Shown: piece after piece, positions 37,275-46,472 of the stretch
Position numbering within the stretch: the stretch's first letter is position 1
Layout of the letters: every line of letters starts with the position of its first letter
Assembly: GCF_903645325.1 (NCBI RefSeq)
Contig: NZ_CAHJXQ010000002.1
Coordinates: 434,001-498,000, forward strand
Origin: Microbacterium tenebrionis
GTDB lineage: Bacteria > Actinomycetota > Actinomycetes > Actinomycetales > Microbacteriaceae
Direction: 5' to 3'
Length of the DNA: 64,000 nucleotides
Notes under the pieces: generated by a model
What the model was told of the DNA's origin: nothing
The model's input: only the letters and a program-made list of their open reading frames with translations
Databases searched by the model: none
Position numbers and translations under genes: made by a program

Positions 37275-38054
37275 ATGAACTCTTACTACTACGACAGCGC
37301 TGCTGCCGCAGCTTTCGTGGGATTCGTCATCCTGATCTCGTTCCTGATCGCGATCGCAGGGTATGTTCTCTCGTCGCTGTTCTTGATGAAGATCTTCGAC
37401 AAGGCCGGCGTCCAGGGCAAGTGGCGCGCATGGGTGCCCGTGTACAACAGCATGGTGTTCTTGAAGCTGGGAGACCTCAGCCCGTGGCTCATCCTGTACT
37501 GCATCGGTGGCGCGGTGCTGCTCAGCTGGATCGGCATCGGCTTCATCTTCTCCGCCGCGGCCGGCGTCCTGATGGTGCTCGCCGCCTACCGCGTCGGTCA
37601 GAAGCTCCAGAAGGAGGGCGCATGGATCGTCCTCTACATCTTCCTGTCGATCGTCTGGCTCGCCATCAATGCGTATGACAAGTCGCGCTGGAACACCCAG
37701 ATCCCGCCGGCTCCGTGGGCCGGGAACAGCTTCTTCGCCGACCGCACGGTGTGGGAGGGCATCCCCGTCCAGTCGTCCGCGGCAGCCGCACCCGGCGCCG
37801 CACCCGGATACGGAGCTCCGCAGGGGTACCAGCAGGCCGGCGGCTACCCGCAGCAGGCTCCCGCGCAGCAGCCTCCCGCACCGGGCTACCAGCCTCCTGC
37901 CGCTCCGGCCACGCCTCCCGCTGCGCCCGGCGCACCCACGCCGCCGCCGGCGGCGCCCAGTGCACCTCCGGTGGCGCCCACCACGCCTCCGACCACGCCG
38001 CCGCCTGCGGCACCCCCGGCTCCGCCCGCGGATCCGAACCAGCCGCCGGCCTGA
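37275..38054 (+). CDS. Polytopic membrane protein with proline-rich tail (DUF5684-like)
   Basis: A 259-residue protein. Four hydrophobic segments lie in residues 12-135, with the block KAGVQGKWRAWVPVYNSMVFLKLG between the first two, typical of the DUF5684 family. From about residue 160 the chain is a disordered Ala/Pro/Gln/Gly cytosolic tail with repeated PPAAPxxP runs. GGAGGGG precedes the ATG; TAGTGT near 37227 may be its -10. It is followed by a phosphatase and an EccC-like ATPase, so it may be the membrane component of a secretion-like system, but this is inference. Confidence 0.65.
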   Translation: MNSYYYDSAAAAAFVGFVILISFLIAIAGYVLSSLFLMKIFDKAGVQGKWRAWVPVYNSMVFLKLGDLSPWLILYCIGGAVLLSWIGIGFIFSAAAGVLMVLAAYRVGQKLQKEGAWIVLYIFLSIVWLAINAYDKSRWNTQIPPAPWAGNSFFADRTVWEGIPVQSSAAAAPGAAPGYGAPQGYQQAGGYPQQAPAQQPPAPGYQPPAAPATPPAAPGAPTPPPAAPSAPPVAPTTPPTTPPPAAPPAPPADPNQPPA

Positions 38055-38060
38055 CCGGTT

Positions 38061-38095
38061 GACGAGGACCCTCGAGGAATCGGGGGTCCTTCGTC
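38061..38095 (+). terminator. Terminator-like hairpin
   Basis: GACGAGGACCC pairs with GGGTCCTTCGTC (one bulged base) around CTCGAGGAATCGG, directly after the proline-rich membrane protein gene. The duplex separates that gene from the phosphatase transcript that begins near 38129. Confidence 0.7.
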
Positions 38096-38128
38096 ATGCG
38101 GGAGCCGCGGCTCCGATAACGTAGACAT

Positions 38129-38173
38129 ATGGCCAACGACGCCTCGATGAACCCGGAGGATCCTCTTGTCTGA
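38129..38173 (+). CDS. 14-residue leader peptide before the PP2C gene
   Basis: A short frame, MANDASMNPEDPLV, begins at an ATG exactly six bases after TAACGT (38117-38122), the arrangement of leaderless genes across this window. It contains the GGAGG (38155-38159) used by the next gene, and its stop lies eight bases inside that gene, whose TTG start is at 38166. Translation of the leader would therefore deliver ribosomes to the phosphatase start. It could be a coupling device rather than a functional peptide. Confidence 0.5.
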   Translation: MANDASMNPEDPLV

Positions 38174-39017
38174 GACGACCACGCACACGCACAGCGTCGC
38201 CGTCGCAGATGAAGACGAGATCACCCTGACCTGGGCGGGCGCGACCGACACCGGTCGGCGCCGTGACAACAACCAGGATGCGTTCCTCGCCGAGTTCCCG
38301 TTGTTCGTCGTGGCCGACGGCATGGGCGGCCACGCCGGTGGCGAGATCGCGAGTCAGAGCACGATCGCCCGGCTGCAGGACGTGGTCGACTCCGGCTCGG
38401 TGACAACGGATGCGATCGAGCGCGCCCTGAAGGACGCCGTGGACGACATCGCAGCCCACCCCGACACAACCGACGAGGGCACCGGGACGACGCTCACCGG
38501 AGTGTTCTTCGATCTCGCCGACGGCGATCCGCGCTGGGTGTCGCTCAACATCGGCGACTCCCGCGTCTACCTGTTCCGCGACCAGCGCCTGGTGCAGGTC
38601 ACGACGGATCACTCGGTGGTGCAGGAGCTCATCTCCTCGGGCCGGCTCAGCCCCGAAGAGGCGGAGGGGCACCCGTACAGCAACGTGATCACCCGCGCGG
38701 TCGGTGCGAGCGAGCTGACCCCGCCCGACTACCTCGGGATCGAGGTCATCGACGGCGACCGGTTCGTCGTGTGCTCGGACGGACTCACCAAGGAGCTCAC
38801 CGACTACGGCATCCAGCACTTCCTGCGCGAGAACGAGGACCCGGGGGCGGCGGTCGACGCGATGCTCTCGGCCGCGCTCGAGAACGGCGGTCGCGACAAC
38901 GTCACGCTCATCGTCGTGAAGGTCGCGCGCACGGGGCACGACCCCGAGGCCGAGACGGCGACGTCCAAGATCGACACGATCGACTCGTCCTCCACATCGG
39001 ACGAAGCGGCCGAATAG
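38166..39017 (+). CDS. PP2C-family (PPM) Ser/Thr protein phosphatase
   Basis: A 283-residue cytosolic PPM phosphatase. All metal-binding motifs are present: DNNQDAF, VADGMGGHAGGE, NIGDSRVYLFR, TDHSVVQELI, CSDGLTKELTD and GGRDNVTLIVV. The C-terminus is a Ser/Thr/Asp tail. Start is the TTG at 38166 with GGAGG six bases upstream; the ATG at 38129 is in another frame. No cognate Ser/Thr kinase lies in the window. The gene precedes an EccC-like ATPase by 56 bases. Confidence 0.93.
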   Translation: MSETTTHTHSVAVADEDEITLTWAGATDTGRRRDNNQDAFLAEFPLFVVADGMGGHAGGEIASQSTIARLQDVVDSGSVTTDAIERALKDAVDDIAAHPDTTDEGTGTTLTGVFFDLADGDPRWVSLNIGDSRVYLFRDQRLVQVTTDHSVVQELISSGRLSPEEAEGHPYSNVITRAVGASELTPPDYLGIEVIDGDRFVVCSDGLTKELTDYGIQHFLRENEDPGAAVDAMLSAALENGGRDNVTLIVVKVARTGHDPEAETATSKIDTIDSSSTSDEAAE

Positions 39018-39073
39018 TCCGGATCGCTGTGGACAACGGCATCCGGTCGCCGCGGAACCTCTGAAATAGGGGG

Positions 39074-41836
39074 ATGGATGTCGAACCCCTGACGCTCCCG
39101 GCCGCGGCCGAGGAGCCCCGTCGCCAACCGGTGCCGATCCTCGCTGCCGTGGTGCCGATCGCTGCGGGCATCGTCCTGTGGCTCGTCACAGGGTCGATCC
39201 TCTCGCTGTGCTTCGCGGCGCTCGGGCCCCTGATGATCGGCGCGTCGCTGCTGGACGGCGTCCGGACGCGCCGCCGCGGACGCGCGGCGGCTGCCGCGAC
39301 GGAGCAGGAGGGCTGGGCGAAGGCCGAACAGGAGCTGCAGCGAAGGCATGCGCGAGAGCGGAGGGCCCTGCGACAGACCAACCCCGACGCTGCCGCGGCC
39401 GTTCAGGAGCCGCCGCTGCGCGACCTGGCGCCGATCGACGAGACGACGCCGATCGTGATCGGCTCCGGCGATCGGCGCAGCGCCCTGCGGGTGACCGGAG
39501 ACGGGGACCGTGCGCGGGCATTCCGCGAGCGCGCCGCAGTGCTCGCCGACGCCCCGATCGTCGTCCCGATGGGCAGAGGCGTGTGCCTGCGCGGTCCGCT
39601 CCCGTCGACGGCGGCTGCGGCGCGTGCGCTCGTCGTGCAGCTGTGCCTGCAGCATGCGCCGTCGCAGCTCGCGATCTCCGGCGCCGGCCTCGAACGGCTG
39701 GGGCTCGCCGCGTTCCCGCATGCGCGTCCGCCGAAGAGAGGCGCGTGGCGACTCGCCGTCGTCGTCGGCGACGATCCGGCACCGGATGCCGCCGCGCAGA
39801 TCCGTCTGCGTTCCGTCGGCGGCGACGTGCCGGAGGGGATCACGACGGTCGTCGACTGCATCGAGCCGTCGCGGTCGCGGCTGCGCACCGGCGAAGGGAC
39901 GGATGACGTGGCCGTCGAATGCCTCTCGCGCCCGCAGGCGGAGGCGATTGCGCGAGCCGGCGCGGACCGCGAGGGCGATGCCGCTCAGCTTCCGGATCTC
40001 ATCGGGCTCGGCGACCTCGCCCGTCGCCCGTCCGGGCCCGGTCTCGATGCGGTGATCGGTCAGTCCGAGGGCGGCGAGGTGAGCCTGGATCTCGTCGAGG
40101 ACGGACCGCACGCGATCGTCACGGGCACGACCGGATCCGGGAAGAGCGAGCTGCTCGTCACGTGGATCACCGCGATCGCACAGAGCCACGCGCCGGAGCA
40201 CGTCGCGTTCGTCCTCGCCGACTTCAAGGGCGGGACTGCGTTCGACCCGTTGCGCGAACTGCCGCACGTCACCGCTGTCATGACGGATCTTGACGATGAC
40301 GGCGCACGGCGCGGCGTGCAGAGCCTGACCGCGGAGCTGCGGCGCCGTGAGACGGTGCTCGCCGGACTCGGCGCGCGCAGCATCGCCGAGTCCGAGGGGC
40401 GCCTGGGCCGGCTCGTGATCGTCGTCGATGAGTTCGCCGCCCTGCTGCAGGAGCATCCAGACCTCGCCGTGGTCTTCACCGACATCGCCGCGCGCGGTCG
40501 CGCACTGGGCATGCATCTCATCCTGGGCACGCAGCGCGCTTCGGGAGTGATCCGCGACGCGCTCGCTGCGAACTGCCCGCTGCGGGTGAGTCTGCGGGTG
40601 ACGGATGCCGCGGACAGCAGGCTCGTCATCGGATCGGACGATGCGGCAGAGCTCCCCGGAGGAGCCGCGTCTCGCGGGCTCGCGCTGGTGCGCAGACCGC
40701 AGGATGCCGCGGCGACGACCATGCGCGTCGCGCTCACCGGCGTGGCGGACCTTCGGGGGGCGGCATCGCAGTGGGCGGGGTCCGTCGCCCCGGCCAGTCC
40801 GTGGCTGCCGCCGCTGCCGCACGCACTGACTCTCGCCGAGCTCGCCGGGCAGTACCGGGCTCAGACGGACCAGGGGAGTATTGTTCTCGGACTCGGCGAC
40901 GAGCCGGAGCGGCAGCGTCAGCAGCTGGTGACGCTGCAACCCGGAGCAGATCGGGGCATCGCCGTCGTCGGCGGGAGCGGGTCCGGGCGGACGACCGCCT
41001 TGCGCGTGCTCTCATCCCAGGTGGAACACGCCTTCTGGATTCCCGCCGACCCCGAACGCGCCTGGGACGCCGTGGACGAGCTGGCCTCGGGCAGGGTCGT
41101 CCCGCGACTCGTCCTGTGCGACGACCTCGATCAGCTGATCGCCGCTCTTCCTACAGACCATGCCATGGCTCTCGTCGCACGCCTCGAGGCGCTCATCCGA
41201 TCCGGTGCGGCGCGCGGTTCGACGTTCGTGGTGTCGGCCGGGCGCGTCTCCGGGCAGCTGTCGCGCATCCTCGAGGCCCTCCCGCAGCGCATGCTGCTGC
41301 GGACGGGCACGAAGCTCGAGCACCTCGCCCTGGGCGGCGAGAACGACGGATATCTGCGCGATCGCAGGCCGGGACGCGCGCGGATCGGCGACATCGAGGT
41401 CCAGGTGGCGTGGACGGATGCCGAGCTCTCGCAGAACACGTCGGAACCGCCGACATGGCGACCCTCCCAGCGGCCGGTCGGCGTCGTGGTCACCGGCGTG
41501 CGCCGTGCAGTCGAGGCTCTCCGCGCCGCCCACCCGGACCGGGAGATCGTCCCGGTCGGAGATCACGCACCGGACCCGACCGCAACGCGGATCCTGGTGG
41601 GCGACGCGGAGAGCTGGCAGCGGCAGTGGTCGCTGTGGCAGCGGATCCGCACGGACGGCGAGATGCTCGTCCTCGCGGAGTGCTCGGCAGAGCTGCGCTC
41701 ACTGGCCGGATGCCGCGAACTGCCGCCCTACGCCCTCACACACCGCGGACGGGCGTGGAGCATCCGGGACGGCGGGGTTCCGGAGCGTGTCGTCATCCGC
41801 GACCTCGACCCGACTCGCAGCGGCCGGCTCGCGTGA
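39074..41836 (+). CDS. EccC/EssC-like FtsK-SpoIIIE ATPase
   Basis: A 920-residue membrane ATPase with the plan of type VII secretion motors. Two membrane helices lie near 22-62, followed by a linker. A first FtsK domain has Walker A GTTGSGKSEL (K357) and Walker B VIVVDEFAALL (near 445-455). A second domain has a degenerate P-loop GGSGSGRTTAL (Lys replaced by Arg, near 632). The C-terminal remnant has no P-loop. In EccC proteins the first domain is the essential motor and later ones regulate. No WXG100, EccB/D/E or mycosin gene is nearby, so the system is incomplete here or its parts lie elsewhere. Confidence 0.82.
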   Translation: MDVEPLTLPAAAEEPRRQPVPILAAVVPIAAGIVLWLVTGSILSLCFAALGPLMIGASLLDGVRTRRRGRAAAAATEQEGWAKAEQELQRRHARERRALRQTNPDAAAAVQEPPLRDLAPIDETTPIVIGSGDRRSALRVTGDGDRARAFRERAAVLADAPIVVPMGRGVCLRGPLPSTAAAARALVVQLCLQHAPSQLAISGAGLERLGLAAFPHARPPKRGAWRLAVVVGDDPAPDAAAQIRLRSVGGDVPEGITTVVDCIEPSRSRLRTGEGTDDVAVECLSRPQAEAIARAGADREGDAAQLPDLIGLGDLARRPSGPGLDAVIGQSEGGEVSLDLVEDGPHAIVTGTTGSGKSELLVTWITAIAQSHAPEHVAFVLADFKGGTAFDPLRELPHVTAVMTDLDDDGARRGVQSLTAELRRRETVLAGLGARSIAESEGRLGRLVIVVDEFAALLQEHPDLAVVFTDIAARGRALGMHLILGTQRASGVIRDALAANCPLRVSLRVTDAADSRLVIGSDDAAELPGGAASRGLALVRRPQDAAATTMRVALTGVADLRGAASQWAGSVAPASPWLPPLPHALTLAELAGQYRAQTDQGSIVLGLGDEPERQRQQLVTLQPGADRGIAVVGGSGSGRTTALRVLSSQVEHAFWIPADPERAWDAVDELASGRVVPRLVLCDDLDQLIAALPTDHAMALVARLEALIRSGAARGSTFVVSAGRVSGQLSRILEALPQRMLLRTGTKLEHLALGGENDGYLRDRRPGRARIGDIEVQVAWTDAELSQNTSEPPTWRPSQRPVGVVVTGVRRAVEALRAAHPDREIVPVGDHAPDPTATRILVGDAESWQRQWSLWQRIRTDGEMLVLAECSAELRSLAGCRELPPYALTHRGRAWSIRDGGVPERVVIRDLDPTRSGRLA

Positions 41837-41847
41837 GCGTCACCGCG

Positions 41848-42960
41848 TCAGAGCACGGAGCCCAGTGGCTGCGACGACAGACCGTGCGCCACGGCGACGC
41901 CCTCGTTCACCACGGCGCCGGCGGCCACGTTCAGACCGGCGGCGAGAGCCGCATCGGCGCCGAGCGCGTTGCGCCATCCCTGTGCGGCGATCCTGCGCAC
42001 GTAGGGCATCGTCGCGTTCGTGAGCGCAGAGGTCGACGTGTTGGGCACGGCGCCCGGCATGTTCGCGACGCAGTAGAACACCGTGTCGTGCACCGCGAAG
42101 GTCGGGTCGGCATGCGTCGTCGGGTGCGTGTCCTCGAAGCATCCGCCCTGGTCGACCGCGATGTCCACGAGCACGCTGCCCGGACGCATCTGCGCGACCA
42201 TCTCGTTCGTGACGAGCTTCGGGGCGCGGGCACCGGGGATCAGCACGGACCCGATGACAAGGTCGGAGCCCACAACCGCGCGGCGCAGATCGAGCGGGTT
42301 GGACGCCGCGGTCTTGACCCGCCCGGCGAAGTGATCGTCCAGCATCCGCAGACGGGGGATGTTCGTGTCGAAGACCGTCACGTCCGCACCCATCCCGCTG
42401 GCGATGACCGCCGCGTTCGCACCCGCGACGCCGCCGCCGATCACCGCGACGGTCGCAGGCCTGGTACCGGGCACGCCCGACATCAGCAGACCGAGCCCGC
42501 CGTTCGAGCGCATCAGCGTGTTCGCGCCGACCAGAGGAGCCAGGCGTCCGGCGACCTCGCTCATCGGTGCCAGCAGCGGCAGCGAGCCGTTCGGCAGCTG
42601 TACGGTCTCGTAGGCGATCGCGGTGATGCCGCTGGCGATGAGACGGTCGGTCAGCGGCCGGTCGGCTGCGAGATGAAGGTATGTGAAGAGCGTCAGACCG
42701 TCGCGGAAGTAGGCGTACTCGCTCTCGATCGGCTCCTTGACCTTGAGCAGCAGCTCGGCGCGGTCCCAGACCTCGGCGGCGTCGTCCAGCAGCGTGGCGC
42801 CGGCCTCGGCGTACTCCGCATCGGGCATGGAGGAGCCGATCCCGGCTCCTGACTGCACGAAGACCTCGTGGCCCTCGCTGACCAGGTCGTGCACTCCCGA
42901 TGGGGTCAGCGCGACGCGGTACTCGTTGTTCTTGATCTCTGTGGGGACGCTGATCCTCAT
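41848..42960 (-). CDS. ald: Alanine dehydrogenase
   Basis: A 370-residue NAD-dependent enzyme interconverting alanine and pyruvate plus ammonia. Diagnostic parts are MRISVPTEIKNNEYRVALTP at the N-terminus, the catalytic LKVKEPIESEY, the nucleotide loop VIGGGVAGANAAVIASGMGADV and DIAVDQGGCFEDTHPTTH. It is 59 bases downstream of the asparaginase gene in the same direction, consistent with joint amino-acid nitrogen release. Confidence 0.96.
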   Translation of the reverse strand: MRISVPTEIKNNEYRVALTPSGVHDLVSEGHEVFVQSGAGIGSSMPDAEYAEAGATLLDDAAEVWDRAELLLKVKEPIESEYAYFRDGLTLFTYLHLAADRPLTDRLIASGITAIAYETVQLPNGSLPLLAPMSEVAGRLAPLVGANTLMRSNGGLGLLMSGVPGTRPATVAVIGGGVAGANAAVIASGMGADVTVFDTNIPRLRMLDDHFAGRVKTAASNPLDLRRAVVGSDLVIGSVLIPGARAPKLVTNEMVAQMRPGSVLVDIAVDQGGCFEDTHPTTHADPTFAVHDTVFYCVANMPGAVPNTSTSALTNATMPYVRRIAAQGWRNALGADAALAAGLNVAAGAVVNEGVAVAHGLSSQPLGSVL

Positions 42961-43019
42961 CGCGATCTCCTCTCCACCCCCTCCTCGTCGAAGGGATCGT
43001 ACGGCCCAGGGTCAGGGCA

Positions 43020-44015
43020 TCAGATTCCGGCGCCGGGACGGATCATCCCGACGTCGCTCCCACCGCCGAGGACGGCGAGGGGAAGTGCGTGAACGAGTCC
43101 TGCGACATCCGCGGGCTCGAGAGCGCCGGCACGCACGAGCAGCGTCGCCGCGACCACGGTCGACGCGCGCGCCGCGCCGTCGAGCATCTTGACCGCGACG
43201 GTCGCGCCGCCGGGAGCGACCATGACCATGACACCCTCGGCGCCGCCCTTGGCGAACACTCCGAGGCGTTCGATCGCGATCGTGTCAGGGCGACCAGGGC
43301 CCTCGATCGTCCACGGATGCTCCTTGACCGCTCGCACGAGCGAGCCCGCGACGCGGTGCAGCGCGAACGGGGAGCGCTCGGATGCGGTGCCGATGCGGTG
43401 GATGCCGCGGGCGAGGCCCGTCAACGTGATGGCGTGCACGGGCGCCCCGCATCCGTCGATCGCGGTGTGCGCGATCCGCTCTCCGGTGAGACGCTCGACG
43501 ACCTCGCGGATGTGCCCCTGCAGCGGATGGGCGGGATCGAGGTACCCGTCGGTCGGCCAACCGGTCGCAACGCAGGCGCGCAGCATCGCAGCGTGCTTGC
43601 CCGAGCAGTTCATGCGGATCCGGCTGGGCGCTCCGTGCTCGCGGACGATCTCGTCGCGCGTCGCGGTGTCGCCGGGCCAGGACGGCGGGCACGCCAGATC
43701 GTCCTCGGTCAGGCCGCCGGCGGCGAGGATCTCGCGGATCGCGTCTGCGTGCCGGTCGGTGCCGTTGTGGCTCGCCGTGGCGAGCGCCAGCTGCTCGCCC
43801 TCGAGCTCGGCGCCGGCCGTGACGCAGGCCACCGCCTGCATCGGCTTCAGGCTCGAGCGGGGGAGGAACAGCGCGTCGGGGTTCCCGATCCGCCGGAGGA
43901 CCTCGCCGTCGGGCGACAGCACGATCGCGGCCCCGGCGTGCCGGGACTCGACGAACCCGCTGCGTTCGACGACGGCGAGTTCAACGGCATCCGCAACGGT
44001 GAGAGTCTCCAGCAC
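43020..44015 (-). CDS. Asparaginase (AnsA/thermolabile, Rhizobium-type II family)
   Basis: A 331-residue enzyme of the asparaginase_II (PF06089) family, distinct from the E. coli type. Key features are ERSGFVESRHAGAAIVL, FLPRSSLKPMQA, CSGKHAAML and IDGCGAPVHAI, with the conserved Ser-Lys and Cys residues implicated in catalysis in Rhizobium ReAV. It releases ammonia from asparagine. The GTG start is six bases after TAGGCT (44022-44027), so the mRNA is leaderless; ald follows. Confidence 0.88.
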   Translation of the reverse strand: MLETLTVADAVELAVVERSGFVESRHAGAAIVLSPDGEVLRRIGNPDALFLPRSSLKPMQAVACVTAGAELEGEQLALATASHNGTDRHADAIREILAAGGLTEDDLACPPSWPGDTATRDEIVREHGAPSRIRMNCSGKHAAMLRACVATGWPTDGYLDPAHPLQGHIREVVERLTGERIAHTAIDGCGAPVHAITLTGLARGIHRIGTASERSPFALHRVAGSLVRAVKEHPWTIEGPGRPDTIAIERLGVFAKGGAEGVMVMVAPGGATVAVKMLDGAARASTVVAATLLVRAGALEPADVAGLVHALPLAVLGGGSDVGMIRPGAGI

Positions 44016-44074
44016 ACCCCCAGCCTATCCGCCGTGTCCGCGCGCCTCCGCGTGCGGCATGCGAGACTGGCGCC

Positions 44075-44548
44075 ATGACTCTCGGTGAACACCGTTACGC
44101 GCTCACGGCGACATGGGAGGGCAATCTCGGGTCGGGCACCAGCGGGTACCGCGAGTACTCGCGGGATGTGACGCTCTCCGTCGAGGGCAAGCCCGATGTC
44201 TTGGCATCCGCCGACAAGCCGTTCCGCGGCGACCGCGCCCGCTGGAACCCCGAGGACCTGCTGCTGGCGGCCCTGTCGGAGTGCCACCTGCTGTCGTACC
44301 TGCACGCCTGCGTCACCGTCGGCGCCGTCGTCGTCTCATACCGTGATTCCGCCACCGGCGTCATGACGGAGGACGGTCGCAGCGGCGGGGCCTTCACGGA
44401 CGTGCTTCTGCGACCCGAGGTCGTCGTGGCGGAGCCGTCGATGATCGAGCGCGCCGAGCACGCGCACGCCGAGGCGCATCGCATGTGCTTCATCGCGAAC
44501 TCGGTGAACTTCCCCGTGCGTCACCAGGCGACCGTCACCTCGCTCTGA
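44075..44548 (+). CDS. OsmC family protein
   Basis: A 157-residue OsmC/Ohr-fold protein. The two reactive cysteines are in LSECHLLSYLH and RMCFIANSVNFPV; the Arg needed for hydroperoxide reduction is plausible in RWNPEDLLLA. Members reduce organic peroxides with a dithiol cofactor. The ATG lies six bases after GAGACT (44063-44068). An OhrR-type regulator exists at 8824-9246 but is not adjacent. Confidence 0.88.
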   Translation: MTLGEHRYALTATWEGNLGSGTSGYREYSRDVTLSVEGKPDVLASADKPFRGDRARWNPEDLLLAALSECHLLSYLHACVTVGAVVVSYRDSATGVMTEDGRSGGAFTDVLLRPEVVVAEPSMIERAEHAHAEAHRMCFIANSVNFPVRHQATVTSL

Positions 44549-44568
44549 GGGGCCCGCCCGGCAGCGCG

Positions 44569-45372
44569 TCAGCGGCGCTCGTGGGGGAGCGCCTGCTTGA
44601 TCTTCTCGATCGGGGTGTGCGCCGTCGGCTCGTTGTATACGCCGGCGAGCTCCTGCTCGCTGAGCGCGTGGATGCCGGCCATGATCTCGTCCGTCGCCAG
44701 ACGCCGGGCCTTGCCGCTGCTGGCGGGGCCGTGCACCGAAACGTCGATCGGGTCGCCGAAGCGCACGGTCACCCGCTGCTTGATCGAGGGGAGCTTCGCG
44801 CCCTTGGGCATGACCTTGTCCGTTCCGATGAGGCCGACCGGAACGACCGGTGCCCCGGTCTGGAGGGCGAGGAAGGCGACACCGGTGCGTCCCTTGTACA
44901 GGCGTCCGTCGGTCGATCGGGTGCCCTCGGGGTACAGGGCGACGGCGAGGCCCTCGTCGAGCAGCTGTCGCTGCTGGTCCAGGGCGTCCAGCGCGGCCTG
45001 CCCGGCTCCGCGCCGGACCGGGATGGCGCCGATGGCCTGGAAGAAGTTCTTCTTGGCCGCCCCCGCGATGCCGTGCCCCTCGAAGTACGACGACTTGGCG
45101 AGGAAGTGGACCGGGCGGGGAGCTGCGACGGGGATCGCGACCGAGTCGATGAAAGAGAGGTGGTTGCTGGCGAAGATCACCGGGCCGTCGGCGGGAACCT
45201 TCTCGCGGCCCTCGATGCGCGGGCGGTAGATCAGGCGTGCGAGCGGGCCGATGACGGCGCGGCCCAGCGCGTAGGTGAACCCTGCTCTGCGCGGTGCTGC
45301 GGCGTCGTCCGTCGTGTCTGCGGCGGGTGCCTCGGGTGTCGACGCGGGGATGCCGGACTGCGCAGAGGTCAT
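44569..45372 (-). CDS. plsC: 1-acyl-sn-glycerol-3-phosphate acyltransferase
   Basis: A 267-residue membrane-associated acyltransferase that makes phosphatidic acid from lysophosphatidic acid. The catalytic NHLSFIDS (HX4D) lies near 88-95, the glycerol-phosphate site is ALYPEGTRS, and VVPVGLIGTD is present. An N-terminal Ala/Asp-rich segment of about 45 residues extends past the domain. The ATG stands six bases after TAGCCT (45379-45384), giving a leaderless mRNA. Confidence 0.9.
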   Translation of the reverse strand: MTSAQSGIPASTPEAPAADTTDDAAAPRRAGFTYALGRAVIGPLARLIYRPRIEGREKVPADGPVIFASNHLSFIDSVAIPVAAPRPVHFLAKSSYFEGHGIAGAAKKNFFQAIGAIPVRRGAGQAALDALDQQRQLLDEGLAVALYPEGTRSTDGRLYKGRTGVAFLALQTGAPVVPVGLIGTDKVMPKGAKLPSIKQRVTVRFGDPIDVSVHGPASSGKARRLATDEIMAGIHALSEQELAGVYNEPTAHTPIEKIKQALPHERR

Positions 45373-45496
45373 CAGATCAGGCTACTCGGCGATGCATGCC
45401 GGTACGGGAATGCCGACGCGGTGCATCCCGTACAGCGGGAGCAAAGGCGTGTGGGGCAAGATGGTCTGGTTCCCTTTCTCGATCCGAGGTATCACT

Positions 45497-46444
45497 GTGC
45501 GCACTCGCCCGCTCATCGCCCTGTCCACCATGGCCGCCGCAGCCGTCCTGCTCGTCGGGTGCACGGGAGTCGAGGGCTCGACGGGCGATGACGCCGAATC
45601 GACGTCGGGCGAGCTCTGCTCGGCGACGATCGCCTCCGGGCCGGCCTCCGAGAGCGTCACCGTCGACGGCGACTTCGGGACGGCATCGACGGCATCGTTC
45701 GAGCTCGAGCAGCAGGTCGACGAGGCGCAGCGCACGGTGCTCACGGAGGGCGATGGCGAGGAGATCGCCGACGGCGACTACGTGCAGTACGCGCTGAGCG
45801 CCTTCGACGGCGATTCGGGCGAACGGCTCGGCGACGCCGGGTACACCGAGGGCGAGCTCCTTCCCGTCGAGCTGACCGCCGACGTCCCGATGGGACAGCT
45901 GATCGGATGCGCGACCGTCGGGTCGCGACTGTCGATCGTGTTCCCGACGACGGATGACGCTGCGGCGCAGTACTACATCCTCGACGTCCTCGACGTCGTC
46001 CCCACCGCGGCGTGGGGCGAGCCGCAGGAGCCCACCGCAGGCATGCCTGCCGTCACGCTCGACGACGACGGTGCGCCGTCCGTCGAGATCCCCGATGCGG
46101 ATGCCCCGACCGAGGTGCAGATCTCGGTGCTCAAGGAGGGCGACGGCATCGAGGTCGGCGAGGGCGACACCACCCTTCTGCAGTACCACGGCGTCAGCTG
46201 GAACTCGGGTGAGGTGTTCGACTCCTCGTGGGCGAACGGCGCGCCGATCAGCAGCGAGGGCAACGGCTACGTACCCGGGTTCGTGCAGGCGCTGCAGGGT
46301 CAGAAGGTCGGTTCGCAGGTGCTCGTCGTGATTCCGCCCGCACAGGCGTACGGCGAGGGCGAGATCAACGACGACGACCTGGTCGGTCAGACGCTCGTCT
46401 TCGTGATCGACATCCTCGCCACGATGCACCCCGCCAGCTCGTGA
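45497..46444 (+). CDS. FKBP-type peptidyl-prolyl isomerase lipoprotein
   Basis: A 315-residue exported lipoprotein. The signal peptide ends in the lipobox LVGC (about residue 22), so the mature protein is lipidated and tethered outside the membrane. A first partial FKBP-like repeat (about 85-175) precedes a complete C-terminal FKBP domain (about 215-312) with LLQYHGVSWNSGEVFDSSW, GYVPGFVQALQGQKVGSQVLVVIPPAQAYG and VFVIDIL. It probably folds secreted proteins. GTG 45497 is selected because it starts a proper signal peptide and has GAGGT upstream. Confidence 0.87.
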   Translation: MRTRPLIALSTMAAAAVLLVGCTGVEGSTGDDAESTSGELCSATIASGPASESVTVDGDFGTASTASFELEQQVDEAQRTVLTEGDGEEIADGDYVQYALSAFDGDSGERLGDAGYTEGELLPVELTADVPMGQLIGCATVGSRLSIVFPTTDDAAAQYYILDVLDVVPTAAWGEPQEPTAGMPAVTLDDDGAPSVEIPDADAPTEVQISVLKEGDGIEVGEGDTTLLQYHGVSWNSGEVFDSSWANGAPISSEGNGYVPGFVQALQGQKVGSQVLVVIPPAQAYGEGEINDDDLVGQTLVFVIDILATMHPASS

Positions 46445-46472
46445 GCCGCGCCGTACGGCATAGGCTGGCGGC

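Noticed and set aside
37780..38050. Tandem DNA repeat after the membrane domain
   Set aside because: The CCG/CCT-rich repeats are in frame and encode the proline-rich tail of the membrane protein.
37275..41836. A complete type VII secretion locus
   Set aside because: Only the ATPase is recognisable; EccB, EccD, EccE, mycosin and WXG100 genes are all missing from the window, so only a tentative module is reported as a finding.
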